Below, in pieces: positions 9,071-16,548 of a DNA stretch of 56,263 nt (position 1 is the first letter of the stretch; each line of letters begins with the position of its first letter). Under the pieces are notes generated by a model. The model was not told the DNA's origin and searched no databases. It was given only the letters and a program-made list of their open reading frames with translations. Location of the stretch: contig JAWOIT010000133.1 in assembly GCA_046484535.1 (NCBI GenBank), forward strand, positions 1 through 56,263, read 5' to 3'. Both the position numbers and the translations under genes were made by a program. The DNA is from JAPHTQ01 sp046484535 (GTDB lineage Bacteria; Pseudomonadota; Gammaproteobacteria; Thiohalomonadales; Thiohalomonadaceae).

Positions 9071-9613
9071 ATGTCACCTGACGAACTACGCATAATTATT
9101 GAGAAAGCTGTAACCGAAGGAATGGCCTTTCCATGGTGGTCATATCTGATTGCGATGGTAATCGGCGGATTAATCGTTTTCGCTGCACCATATTTAACGC
9201 GACGCGGTGAACATCGAGCAGACCTTGAGGCTCTACCACTTACTGCATCAGCGGTACTGAAGGCGGAGAATTATCAAAATTCAAAAAGGGAGGCCTACTA
9301 CGAGGCCATAAATATCTTGACCAGATTCTCTGCTAGTGTGCCTTGGTCAGGTCCTGACATTCCAAATGATCGAGATATGGAGGAAGACCGTCCGTTAGAA
9401 TCCGAGATCAATGCGTGCATTGCCAAGATTTCTATCTTTACTGACAATCCTGATATCCCTTTAGCCTACATTAATGCCTTCCAGAACATGCACCCAATTG
9501 CACTTGGAAAGCTTATAGAACTAATGAGAAAAGATTTGGGCTATGGTGATCTTCCGTTTAGCGCTGAAGATTACCTTTATCACATGAAAAGAACGCCGAG
9601 CACTAATGGCTAA
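9071..9613 (+). CDS. Cassette-borne hypothetical membrane protein 2
   Basis: A 180-aa protein with one clear membrane helix at about residues 21-44 (FPWWSYLIAMVIGGLIVFAA). It is followed by a basic segment (TRRGEHR) and a mostly helical, acidic soluble domain of about 130 residues, probably cytoplasmic by the positive-inside rule. I do not recognise a family. The gene is short, same-stranded and enclosed by attC-like sites, as expected for an integron cassette. It is more AT-rich than the surrounding chromosome, which supports recent transfer. Confidence 0.6.
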   Translation: MSPDELRIIIEKAVTEGMAFPWWSYLIAMVIGGLIVFAAPYLTRRGEHRADLEALPLTASAVLKAENYQNSKREAYYEAINILTRFSASVPWSGPDIPNDRDMEEDRPLESEINACIAKISIFTDNPDIPLAYINAFQNMHPIALGKLIELMRKDLGYGDLPFSAEDYLYHMKRTPSTNG

Positions 9614-9662
9614 CAACGCTACGCCGCGATTCGGCTCGCGCCCCACAGCTTAGCCGGTAGGG
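9608..9662 (+). repeat. attC-like site after cassette gene 2, degenerate
   Basis: The outer box GGCTAAC (9608-9614) overlaps the stop codon of cassette gene 2. An inverted TTAGCC lies at 9650-9655, and CGCG/CGCG plus GCT/AGC pairs lie inside. The right box seems mutated (GGTAGGG, 9656-9662). Position and shape fit attC, but pairing is weaker than in its neighbours. Confidence 0.45.
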
Positions 9663-9671
9663 GCCAATAAA

Positions 9672-10061
9672 ATGATAAAGAAATCCATTATCGGTGTGCT
9701 TGCGGTTTTAGGCGCGTTCTTCATTTTTACGCAGGTATATATCGGCGTGGTAGCTGACTGCCATTCCGTAATTAAAGGGGAGTTGGTATCTCCGGATAAA
9801 AAATATGAAGTTAGGTATATCAATAAAATATGCAAAGAAGAACCACGTAGTATTGAGGTATGGGTAGGGGTAGCTGGTAGCAACCGAAGTACTCTTGCAT
9901 TCAAAGCTATAGTAAGCACAACAACCCAACTTCGTCTGAAGTGGGAAAACTCTTACACATTAAACATTCTATATCCAGACACACTCAATCCTACTGTAAC
10001 AAACCATGATATTGATGATGTTTCACTCAAATTTAGCGCGTTTCATGATGCTGGCACCTAA
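9672..10061 (+). CDS. Cassette-borne hypothetical membrane-anchored protein 3
   Basis: A 129-aa protein with a basic N-terminus (MIKKS) and one hydrophobic helix at about residues 6-27, acting as an uncleaved anchor or signal. The domain beyond is small and beta-rich, with two cysteines (about 31 and 54) that could form a disulfide in the periplasm. No family was recognised. It begins 10 bp after the preceding attC-like site, and its stop lies inside the next attC. It is clearly AT-rich against the GC-rich background, as is common for cassette genes. Confidence 0.6.
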   Translation: MIKKSIIGVLAVLGAFFIFTQVYIGVVADCHSVIKGELVSPDKKYEVRYINKICKEEPRSIEVWVGVAGSNRSTLAFKAIVSTTTQLRLKWENSYTLNILYPDTLNPTVTNHDIDDVSLKFSAFHDAGT

Positions 10062-10136
10062 CCAGTGCATCAAGATCGCTCGCGCTTGCTCGCTGGGACG
10101 CCGCTACCGTGTCGCCCCTTATGCAGACCGTTCGGA
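10056..10136 (+). repeat. attC site after cassette gene 3
   Basis: The left box ACCTAAC (10056-10062) fits the RYYYAAC consensus exactly and overlaps the TAA of cassette gene 3. The inner arm TGCAT (10066-10070) pairs with ATGCA (10121-10125) across a GC-rich, self-complementary loop. The right box GTTCGGA (10130-10136) is diverged. An AGTGCATCAAG...CCCCTTATGCA pattern is, from memory, common in environmental attC sites. Confidence 0.65.
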
Positions 10137-10156
10137 TCCACTCCTGGTTGCTTAGC

Positions 10157-10360
10157 TGACCATATCCTATATAACTAGCGATGGCCGCTTTGGTCACTTA
10201 ACTGAAGCAACCCCTCTTACGAGGTAGTGTACTTGAGGGGAAATCGGTTCTTGAGCCGGGCGGGCAAACCGGGATAACGATCACAGACAGCAAAGACTTA
10301 TGGCTGTTACTGTGTACACCAAGAATAAATATTGCAAGCGGGCTTTTGCCCGCTTTTTTT
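10157..10360 (+). ncRNA. Candidate structured RNA capped by a terminator
   Basis: There is no credible open frame here. Several stems occur in series: TGACCA/TGGTCA (10157/10191), CCCCTC/GAGGGG (10211/10235), CACAG-CAGC/GCTG-CTGTG (10282/10303), then a strong intrinsic terminator at 10336-10360. The terminator points along the plus strand, where the nearest gene ends 275 bp earlier. Either a free-standing small RNA ends here or this is the long 3' end of the cassette transcript. No known RNA family was recognised. Confidence 0.3.
10336..10360 (+). terminator. Rho-independent terminator
   Basis: A perfect 8-bp stem, AAGCGGGC and GCCCGCTT, with a TTTT loop is followed by a run of T. On the minus strand there is no matching T run, so it serves plus-strand transcription rather than the convergent LysR gene. 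Confidence 0.85.
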
Positions 10361-10442
10361 ATCCTGTGTCATCTTCAAATCAGCTCCAACAAAGACATTA
10401 TCCTTCTCACATCCCTCGCTTAACCGTTTCCTCCGCCCCACC

Positions 10443-11327
10443 TCAAGCGGTTATGTGTTCGATAAACGCCCGAGTCACGGCACTGACGCGCTTGCCCTTT
10501 GGGTAGACCGCATACCACTGGCGCAGTAGCGGAAAACCCTTTACATCCAGCACGGCGAAGGCGCCGGAGGATTCATCCAGGGTGAGGGTGTGCTGGGAGA
10601 GTATCGCCAAACCGAGTCCGCCGGCGACCGCCTGTTTGACCGCCTCGTTGCTGCCCAGGGTCATGCGGGTTTTGACCTTCACCCCCTGTTCTTCAAAGAA
10701 ACGCTCTGCCGCAAGGCGGGTGCCGGAACCCTGCTCGCGCATGATAAAGGGCTCGTTCGCCAGACGGGCCGGGGGAATATTTCGCTCTTCGGCCAGGGGG
10801 TGCTCTGCCGGGGCGATCACTACCAGCGGATTTTGCATGAACGGCACCGCCTCCACATCGAGCCCTTCCGGGGCCTGTCCCATGATGTAGAGATCATCCA
10901 GGTTCCGGCGTAGCCGGCTCAGGCACTGGTCACGGTTGGAGACCTCCAGCGCCACCTCGATGCCGGGATGTCGGCGGCAGAACTCCCCCAGCAGCCGGGG
11001 AACGAAATACTTGGCGGTGGTGATGATGGCCAGCTTCAGACTGCCCCGCTCCAACCCTTCCAACTCCGCCAGTTCGACACCCAGCTCATCGAGCCGCTGC
11101 AGCACGTCCCGTGCGGCGGCCTCCACCCGCCTTCCCGCCGCTGTCAGATAGAGGCGGCGGCCGATCTGCTCGTGCAGCGGCACACCAAGGGACTCGGCCA
11201 TCTGCTTGATCTGAATAGAGAGTGCCGGGGTGCTCATATGCAGCTCGGCGGCGGCGCGGGTCATATTCTGGTGACGGGCCAATACCGCAAAGATGGCCAG
11301 CTGGTGGAGGGTCAGTCGACGATACAA
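10443..11327 (-). CDS. LysR-type regulator, CbbR-like
   Basis: A 294-aa LysR-family regulator. The N-terminal winged helix-turn-helix spans about 5-64 (FAVLARHQNMTRAAAELHMS, then ALSIQIKQ). An effector-binding domain with TTAKYFVPRLLGEFCRRHPG follows, a stretch shared with the second LysR protein here (28437-29348) and typical of CbbR. No ATG fits; the TTG at 11325-11327 is preceded by AAAGG at good spacing. It diverges from the aldolase-purE-purK operon, so it probably regulates that operon and itself. CbbR proteins sense metabolites such as NADPH or sugar phosphates; the ligand here is unknown. It is about the same length as the cbbL-linked CbbR but clearly a paralogue, not a copy. Confidence 0.85.
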   Translation of the reverse strand: MYRRLTLHQLAIFAVLARHQNMTRAAAELHMSTPALSIQIKQMAESLGVPLHEQIGRRLYLTAAGRRVEAAARDVLQRLDELGVELAELEGLERGSLKLAIITTAKYFVPRLLGEFCRRHPGIEVALEVSNRDQCLSRLRRNLDDLYIMGQAPEGLDVEAVPFMQNPLVVIAPAEHPLAEERNIPPARLANEPFIMREQGSGTRLAAERFFEEQGVKVKTRMTLGSNEAVKQAVAGGLGLAILSQHTLTLDESSGAFAVLDVKGFPLLRQWYAVYPKGKRVSAVTRAFIEHITA

Positions 11328-11520
11328 ATGTTATACCTTTATATAACGTTAAGTTTTTCTATTTTAAATTAACTTAACCGACGAGGCGACGTAAAGTGGC
11401 GGCCAACGGATGACCTTGAGGTGGTGCAACAGGGTGCGGCGCACCCTGCCTGGCACCCGACATCAGCTTTGCGCCTTTGCGCCTCTGCGGTAAAGAGCTT
11501 TTAGATAGAGGAGTAATGCC
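11328..11520. promoter_or_regulatory. Divergent LysR-fba control region
   Basis: An AT-rich island next to the LysR start holds the inverted repeat GTTAT-N8-ATAAC (11330-11347), which contains a T-N11-A spacing. A second pair, GTTAAG (11348) with CTTAAC, spans the AT-rich run. These fit LysR-type operators. Closer to fba there is a GGGTGC/GCACCC palindrome near 11430-11446 and one copy of the TTTGCGCCTTTGCGCC repeat (11468-11491). GAGGAG precedes the fba ATG. Confidence 0.55.
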
Positions 11521-12744
11521 ATGCCGCTAGTGAATATGAAAGATATGCTCGATCACGCCTATCGGCACGGTTACGCCGTGGGCGCCTTCGATGTGGTCAG
11601 CCTCGACTTTGTCACCGGCATCATGGCCGCCGCCGAGCAGAGCCGCTCGCCGGTGATCCTCTCGCTGGCCGAGTCCCACTTCGACTACTTCGACTTCGAA
11701 CTGCTGATGTCGGCGGTGGAAACCGCCGCCAGGCGCGCCGGCGTGCCGGTGGCGATCCACCTGGACCACGGAGCCGGCCTGGAGTCAGCGGTCACCTCGA
11801 TTCGGCTCGGTTGTAACGGGGTGATGGTCGACGCCTCGCACCATCCGTTCAATGAAAACGTGGAGATCACCTGCCGCGTCACCGAGATGGCCCACGGCTG
11901 CGGTGTACCGGTGGAGGGGGAGTTGGGTTATGTCCCCGGGGTGGAGGGCGAGGATGCGGAGCGTCACCCCGGCGAGCCGGCCTATACCTCGGTGGCTGAG
12001 GCCAAGGCCTATGTAGAGCGTACCGGCGTGGACTTTCTCGCCGTCTCCATCGGCACGGTACACGGGCGGATGAAGGGACAGCCCAAGCTCAACATCACCC
12101 GGCTGAAACAGATCAACGAGGCGCTGGGGATCCCGCTGGTGCTTCACGGCGGCACCGGGCTCTCCGACGATCAGTACAGTCGGCTGATCGCCAACGGCAT
12201 CAGCAAGATCAACTACTACACGGCCCTGGCCGATGCGGCCGGAGAGTGTCTCCAAAACAACGCCGGCGGCGGCGAGCGCGGCTATACCGCACTGGTGCGT
12301 GGCGCCGACGATGCGATCCAGGACGAGGCGGAACGCTGCATGCGCCTGTGGGGCGCGGCGGGCCGTGCCGCCGAGGTGCTGGAGCAGTGCACCCCCTGGA
12401 CGCCGGTAGAGCACCTGATTATCTACAACACCAGCGATGCGGACAAAGAGAGTGTCGAGGCGATGATGGCCGAGGGCAGGCAGGTGCTCTCCGCCATTCC
12501 CGGTGTGCGTGAGGTCTTCACCGGCAATGCGGTGCAGGAAGAGGCGCGCTACCGCTATTCCTGGCTGGTGCGCTTCTGCCACCCGGCGGTGATCGACAGT
12601 TACCGTGAGCACCCCGACCACGTCGCCTTTGCCGACAAACGCTTCCGTCCGGTCGCCGGGGATCGGATCAGCATCGATTACCAGGCGAGTGCCGGCACGT
12701 CGGGGCGAACCAAGACCGGATCCGGCACAAGAAAAAGCGCTTGA
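11521..12744 (+). CDS. fba: Class II fructose-bisphosphate aldolase fused to a Dabb domain
   Basis: A 407-aa protein. Residues 1 to about 285 are a class II aldolase of the GatY/KbaY type. The metal and substrate motifs VAIHLDHG (about 77-84), EGELGYVPG, VSIGTVHGRMKG, LVLHGGTGLS and KINYYTALA are all present. Residues about 297-390 match a Dabb (stress-responsive A/B barrel) domain, with AIPGVREVFTGN and SYREHPDHVAFAD as hallmarks. Class II aldolases join DHAP and glyceraldehyde 3-phosphate (or erythrose 4-phosphate) in the Calvin cycle; the Dabb part has no known role there. It starts after a GAGGAG and sits 11 bp before purE in an apparent operon under the divergent LysR gene. A paralogue with the same fusion lies at 18875-20083. 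Substrate specificity is inferred. Confidence 0.85.
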   Translation: MPLVNMKDMLDHAYRHGYAVGAFDVVSLDFVTGIMAAAEQSRSPVILSLAESHFDYFDFELLMSAVETAARRAGVPVAIHLDHGAGLESAVTSIRLGCNGVMVDASHHPFNENVEITCRVTEMAHGCGVPVEGELGYVPGVEGEDAERHPGEPAYTSVAEAKAYVERTGVDFLAVSIGTVHGRMKGQPKLNITRLKQINEALGIPLVLHGGTGLSDDQYSRLIANGISKINYYTALADAAGECLQNNAGGGERGYTALVRGADDAIQDEAERCMRLWGAAGRAAEVLEQCTPWTPVEHLIIYNTSDADKESVEAMMAEGRQVLSAIPGVREVFTGNAVQEEARYRYSWLVRFCHPAVIDSYREHPDHVAFADKRFRPVAGDRISIDYQASAGTSGRTKTGSGTRKSA

Positions 12745-12755
12745 GGAGTTATTCA

Positions 12756-13268
12756 ATGAACCAACAGACTGACAATGCGCCGCGAGTCGGTGTGATCATG
12801 GGCTCCACCTCCGACTGGGAGACAATGCACCACACGGTGGAGACGCTGGAGCGGCTGGGTGTGCCCCACGAGGCCGAGGTGGTCTCCGCCCACCGCACCC
12901 CGGACAAGCTGTTCCACTACGCCGAAACCGCCGCCGAGCGCGGGCTGGAGGTGATCATCGCCGGAGCCGGGGGCGCCGCCCACCTGCCGGGGATGGTGGC
13001 CGCCAAGACCCCGGTGCCGGTGCTCGGGGTGCCGGTGCAATCGAAGGCGCTGAACGGCATGGACTCCCTGCTTTCCATCGTACAGATGCCCGCCGGTGTG
13101 CCGGTGGGCACCCTTGCAATCGGCCGCGCCGGCGCGATCAACGCCGCGCTGCTGGCCGCGGGTATCGTCGCCAATCACGATGAGAAGGTACGCGAGGCGC
13201 TCAACACCTTCCGCAAAGAGCAGACCGAGACGGTGTTGGCCAACCCGGACCCGAGGAGCGCGCAGTGA
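12756..13268 (+). CDS. purE: N5-carboxyaminoimidazole ribonucleotide mutase
   Basis: A 170-aa class I PurE, the purine-biosynthesis mutase that converts N5-CAIR to CAIR. The diagnostic motifs are GVIMGSTSDWETM near the N-terminus, SAHRTPDKL, and GAGGAAHLPGMVAAKTP. The ATG at 12756 is chosen because GAGGAG lies just upstream; a TTG start at 12741 would place that ribosome-binding site inside the coding region. It overlaps purK by 4 bp. The pairing with purK is standard; the position directly behind an aldolase gene is not. Confidence 0.95.
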   Translation: MNQQTDNAPRVGVIMGSTSDWETMHHTVETLERLGVPHEAEVVSAHRTPDKLFHYAETAAERGLEVIIAGAGGAAHLPGMVAAKTPVPVLGVPVQSKALNGMDSLLSIVQMPAGVPVGTLAIGRAGAINAALLAAGIVANHDEKVREALNTFRKEQTETVLANPDPRSAQ

Positions 13269-14332
13269 TTGTCGGTATCGTCGGCGGCGGCCAGCTGGCG
13301 CGCATGATGGCGCTGGCCGGTATTCCCCTCGGCCTGCGGTTCGTGTTTCTCGACCCGGCTAAGGACGCCTGCGCGGCGGAGCTGGGGGAGCATCTCTGCG
13401 GTGCCTATGACGATGAGGCCGCGCTCGCCCGTCTTGCACAGATGAGCGATGTGGTCACCTATGAGTTCGAAAACGTCCCCGAGACCAGTATCGAATTTTT
13501 ATCCCAGCGGGTACCGGTCTATCCCGGCGTCCTGGCTCTGGCCACCGCACGGGATCGCTTGAACGAAAAATCCCTCTTTCGCCAGCTCGGCATTCCCACC
13601 GTCCCCTTTGTCGCCGTCGGTACCCTGGAGGAGCTGCAACAGGCGATGTCCACGACCGGGCTTCCCGCGGTGCTCAAGACCCGCACCCTGGGCTATGACG
13701 GCAAGGGGCAGGCGGTATTGAAAGAGGAGGCGGATATCCTGCCGGCCTGGGAGGCGCTGGGCGGCGTGCCACTGATCCTGGAGGGCTTCGCCACATTCCA
13801 GCGCGAGATATCGGTTATTGCCGTGCGGGGCCAAAACGGCGAAATCCGCTTCTACCCGGTGACGGAGAATAGCCACCGTGACGGCATCCTGCACCTCTCC
13901 CGCAGCCGCCCCGGTGACCGCCAACAACAGCAGGCTGAAACCTATGCCAAGGCCCTGATGGAGAAACTGGATTATATCGGGGTGATGGCGCTGGAGCTGT
14001 TCGACACGGGGGATAAATTACTCGCCAACGAGATGGCGCCGCGGGTGCACAACTCCGGTCACTGGACCATTGAGGGGGCCGTAACCAGTCAGTTCGAAAA
14101 CCACCTGCGTGCGATCCTGAACCTCCCCCTCGGCAGTACCGAAGCGGTCGGCTATGCGGCCATGGTTAACTTCATCGGAGAGATGCCTGAAGCAAAAGAT
14201 ATCCTGGCGTTACCGAATAGCTGGCTGCACGACTACGACAAAAAGCCCAGGCCCGGACGTAAAGTGGGCCACGCCACCGTACGGCTGACCAGTGAAGAGG
14301 CCTTGAGCCGGCACCCATTGGTCCGGCGTTAG
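13265..14332 (+). CDS. purK: N5-carboxyaminoimidazole ribonucleotide synthetase
   Basis: A 355-aa ATP-grasp enzyme that uses ATP and bicarbonate to carboxylate AIR to N5-CAIR, feeding PurE. The N-terminal GIVGGGQLARMMALAG, the TRTLGYDGKGQAVL ATP-grasp loop, and NEMAPRVHNSGHWT near residue 258 are typical PurK signatures. It starts with GTG overlapping the purE stop (GTGA), so the two are translationally coupled. It ends the fba-purE-purK operon. Because the enzyme consumes bicarbonate, co-control with carbon fixation is conceivable (inference). Confidence 0.95.
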   Translation: MIVGIVGGGQLARMMALAGIPLGLRFVFLDPAKDACAAELGEHLCGAYDDEAALARLAQMSDVVTYEFENVPETSIEFLSQRVPVYPGVLALATARDRLNEKSLFRQLGIPTVPFVAVGTLEELQQAMSTTGLPAVLKTRTLGYDGKGQAVLKEEADILPAWEALGGVPLILEGFATFQREISVIAVRGQNGEIRFYPVTENSHRDGILHLSRSRPGDRQQQQAETYAKALMEKLDYIGVMALELFDTGDKLLANEMAPRVHNSGHWTIEGAVTSQFENHLRAILNLPLGSTEAVGYAAMVNFIGEMPEAKDILALPNSWLHDYDKKPRPGRKVGHATVRLTSEEALSRHPLVRR

Positions 14333-14453
14333 CTTATCAGCCCTCATCCTGCTCAGTGTCCAATCACAGGACTGCGATTTTGATAGCGTCTTCGCACCTG
14401 CCAGGACGCAGGTATTCGAATGCCATGAAGGTACACCGGGCAAGTGTTCGTCT

Positions 14454-14512
14454 GTAGGAGCGGCATCTTGCCGCGAATGGAGTCGAAAATCGCGGCTGGA
14501 AGCCGCTCCTAC
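14454..14512. repeat. REP-like palindromic element
   Basis: The outer arms GTAGGAGCGGC (14454-14464) and GCCGCTCCTAC (14502-14512) are exact inverted copies. An inner pair, GCCGCGA and TCGCGGC, lies within. This closely resembles the dispersed REP elements of Pseudomonas and other gammaproteobacteria. It sits in the gap between purK and the outer-membrane gene, which converge on it. Confidence 0.8.
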
Positions 14513-14575
14513 TAGTGAAGATTCCTTTAATTGACCGGCATTAGGGTGCCATGCTAAGCGGAAAACGGCTGACGC

Positions 14576-15358
14576 TCAGAACGAGGTTGTCACCATCACG
14601 CCCGCCCCCCAATCAGGGCTGCTGTCTGAGAGCCCCTTGATAAGATAGAGATTCACCCGGCGGTTGGACTCGAGCGGTGTGCTGAAGGTGACGCTGAACT
14701 CCCGAACCGGGTCGACATCGTTCAACACCTCCTGTTCGGCGTAGAACTCGGGGCGAACCTTCCAGTTCCTTTTTGCCGATATGGTGTAACCGACGGCGCC
14801 GAAGAAGGCATTATCATAATCGTTCGTGTCGGTATCCCCAAGCACGAGGTAGCCGATGTAGCCGTCCACGGGGCCTTTTGCCATATCAAGCTGAACCGAG
14901 TAATCGTTCTCGCCGGTGCCGAGGTATTTATCCTCGTCAGCGGTGCCCAGTTTCACCTTGCCGGTCACGCCCAGCCACGGCCGGTTGGCGGTCTCACCCA
15001 GCAATTGATAGCTGGCTCGAAGCTGGATATCACCCAGTCCGTCATCGGTACGCTCTTCGATGGTCGTGGTGGTTGTATCCTGCTTGGCGCCACCCATGCC
15101 GGGCAGCTGGGTGCTGCGCACGCCGGTCACCTCTGTCGAACCGTCCACATAGACATAGGGGACGGTGACGCTGAAAAAGCTGTTTTCGCCCGCATAGCCC
15201 ATGGTAAACGGCACATACCAGATGGATGTGTCGGTGTCGGTGCCGTAGTCGCCGCGGGTATATTCAGCGCCGCTGGTCAAACTGAAACCCGCCTGGGAGA
15301 CTGCCGGTAATATCAGTGTTAGCGCCGCCGCAACGGCGGTTAAGGCAAAGCGTTTCAT
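14576..15358 (-). CDS. Outer-membrane beta-barrel protein, putative
   Basis: A 260-aa protein with a clear signal peptide (about residues 1-23, ending VSQAGF). It is rich in alternating polar/aromatic beta strands and ends in phenylalanine (VMVTTSF), the usual recognition signal for outer-membrane barrel assembly. Length and strand pattern suggest a 10-12-stranded barrel, perhaps a transporter or porin-like protein; no specific family was recognised. It starts 3 bp after the DUF3106 gene and is the last gene of the sigma factor operon, so it may be a target or partner of that envelope system. Confidence 0.6.
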   Translation of the reverse strand: MKRFALTAVAAALTLILPAVSQAGFSLTSGAEYTRGDYGTDTDTSIWYVPFTMGYAGENSFFSVTVPYVYVDGSTEVTGVRSTQLPGMGGAKQDTTTTTIEERTDDGLGDIQLRASYQLLGETANRPWLGVTGKVKLGTADEDKYLGTGENDYSVQLDMAKGPVDGYIGYLVLGDTDTNDYDNAFFGAVGYTISAKRNWKVRPEFYAEQEVLNDVDPVREFSVTFSTPLESNRRVNLYLIKGLSDSSPDWGAGVMVTTSF

Positions 15359-15361
15359 TAA

Positions 15362-16000
15362 TCAGCGTCCCCCGCCCCTCTGTATTCGCTCCATACCGCG
15401 CCGGTCGATACGATCACCCGCGCCACGATTCGGTTGTTGATTAGGGATCAGTGTAGACGGCTCTGCTGAATTTTCCTGGTCCCCGGCTTCATCCGGCGCC
15501 TGGATTTTTTCCTGCACCGGCGCTGACGCTTCACTCTGCGGCGCCGGAATCTCCGCCCGCTTTTTGGGCTGAAGCGACTCAGCGCTTTCAGCCTGCCAGC
15601 GCTCACGTAGCGCCTGGCGGCGCTCGGGCGGAAGTTGCTTGAACCGCTCCATGCGCTCGCGCAGGCGTTGCTGCTGCTCGGGATCCAGTTGTTTGAACCG
15701 CTCATAGCGCTCGCGAATAAGCTGCTTCTGCGTCTCCGGCAATTGCTGCCAGCGCTGGAAACGCTCGCGGGCCGCCTTACGCTCATCGTTGTCCATAGCG
15801 GCCCAGCGGTCGGCCCCTTTTTGCAGACGCTGCCGCTGCTCGGGGTCGATGCTGTCCCAGCGTTCGGCATAGGGCTGCAACACCTTCTGCTCGGCCGCAT
15901 CGAGCTGCTCCCAGGAGATCGCTTCCCGGGCCTGCACCGTCGAAAATAGCAGCGCAAGCAGCAGTGTCGAAATCAGTTTAGTTGTCATCTTGCTCATCAT
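15362..16000 (-). CDS. DUF3106 protein with six 18-residue repeats
   Basis: A secreted protein of about 212 aa: signal peptide to about residue 24, then six consecutive 18-residue units (about 29-136). Examples are RWQQLPETQKQLIRERYE and RFKQLPPERRQALRERWQ. Each begins W/F-x-x-L/M and continues with a charged helix. The tail is proline-, acid- and finally arginine/glycine-rich. This is the DUF3106 family, of unknown periplasmic role. The ATG at 16000 is preferred, but the GTG at 16009 or the ATG at 15988 are possible. It overlaps the 70-aa gene upstream and is followed 3 bp later by an outer-membrane protein gene, within the ECF sigma operon. Confidence 0.75.
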   Translation of the reverse strand: MMSKMTTKLISTLLLALLFSTVQAREAISWEQLDAAEQKVLQPYAERWDSIDPEQRQRLQKGADRWAAMDNDERKAARERFQRWQQLPETQKQLIRERYERFKQLDPEQQQRLRERMERFKQLPPERRQALRERWQAESAESLQPKKRAEIPAPQSEASAPVQEKIQAPDEAGDQENSAEPSTLIPNQQPNRGAGDRIDRRGMERIQRGGGR

Positions 16001-16190
16001 CTGTCTCACTCTCTCGCTGCGCGAGCTTCAGGTCCGCGGCACCCAGGGTAACCGGATCAAGCCAGTTGCCCTCTTCATCCTCCCAGCCGCCGAGATATTC
16101 CAGTAACTCAAGCGATGGCTGCTCCCTATCCTCCGCAGCAAGCGGCGGAGACAGCAACAACAGGGCGAGAAGCAGGGGCTTACACCGCAT
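15978..16190 (-). CDS. Small secreted acidic protein (70 aa)
   Basis: A 70-aa protein with a signal peptide (MRCKPLLLALLLLSPPLAAE). The short acidic body carries LELLEYLGGWEDEEGNWLDP, and the tail is very acidic (ETDDEQDDN). Longer in-frame extensions upstream are arginine-rich nonsense in the shadow of the previous gene, so the ATG at 16190 is chosen. It overlaps the DUF3619-like gene upstream by 11 bp and the DUF3106 gene downstream, showing tight coupling. The same order (sigma factor, DUF3619, small exported protein, DUF3106) is, from memory, common in related bacteria. Function unknown. Confidence 0.65.
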   Translation of the reverse strand: MRCKPLLLALLLLSPPLAAEDREQPSLELLEYLGGWEDEEGNWLDPVTLGAADLKLAQRESETDDEQDDN

Positions 16191-16548
16191 CCGGCTCCTG
16201 CCGCTCAAGCCAGAGATAAAAATCGAGGTCCTCATAAAGCTCAAGGTCATCGTCGCGTGCCAGCATTTCAAAATCATTGACATGCGGCACTTCCTCCACC
16301 GCCGCCAGTTTCGGTACCGGTGCCGTTTGCTGCGCGGAATAGCCGAACCACACTCCGGCACCGATAACCGCTACCAGGGCCGCGGTCGCCATGGCGGGAA
16401 GCCAAAGCGGCTGTTTGCGGCGGCGCGAATCGAGTGCACGGCGGCGTGCCGCATGTAATCTTGAGGAGACATGCGCCGGCGTCCGCTCCAGGCGCTGCTC
16501 CAGGTTAAGGCGCGCCTTTTCGATAAACTCGTTTTCGCCATTGCTCAT
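16180..16548 (-). CDS. DUF3619-like membrane protein, putative anti-sigma factor
   Basis: A 122-aa single-pass membrane protein. The N-terminal cytoplasmic part (about 1-47, basic, including LEQRLERTPAHVSSRL) precedes one helix at about 48-70 and a short acidic periplasmic tail. The size, topology and 4-bp overlap with the ECF sigma gene suggest a regulator of that sigma factor, in the manner of DUF3619 proteins. A zinc-binding anti-sigma motif (HxxxCxxC) is absent, so the anti-sigma role is inferred from position only. Confidence 0.6.
   Translation of the reverse strand: MSNGENEFIEKARLNLEQRLERTPAHVSSRLHAARRRALDSRRRKQPLWLPAMATAALVAVIGAGVWFGYSAQQTAPVPKLAAVEEVPHVNDFEMLARDDDLELYEDLDFYLWLERQEPDAV

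Noticed and set aside
10255..10320. Cyclic-di-GMP (GEMM) riboswitch
   Set aside because: GGCAAACC and GCAAAG strings are reminiscent, but the second half of the aptamer is absent and no gene follows downstream on that strand.
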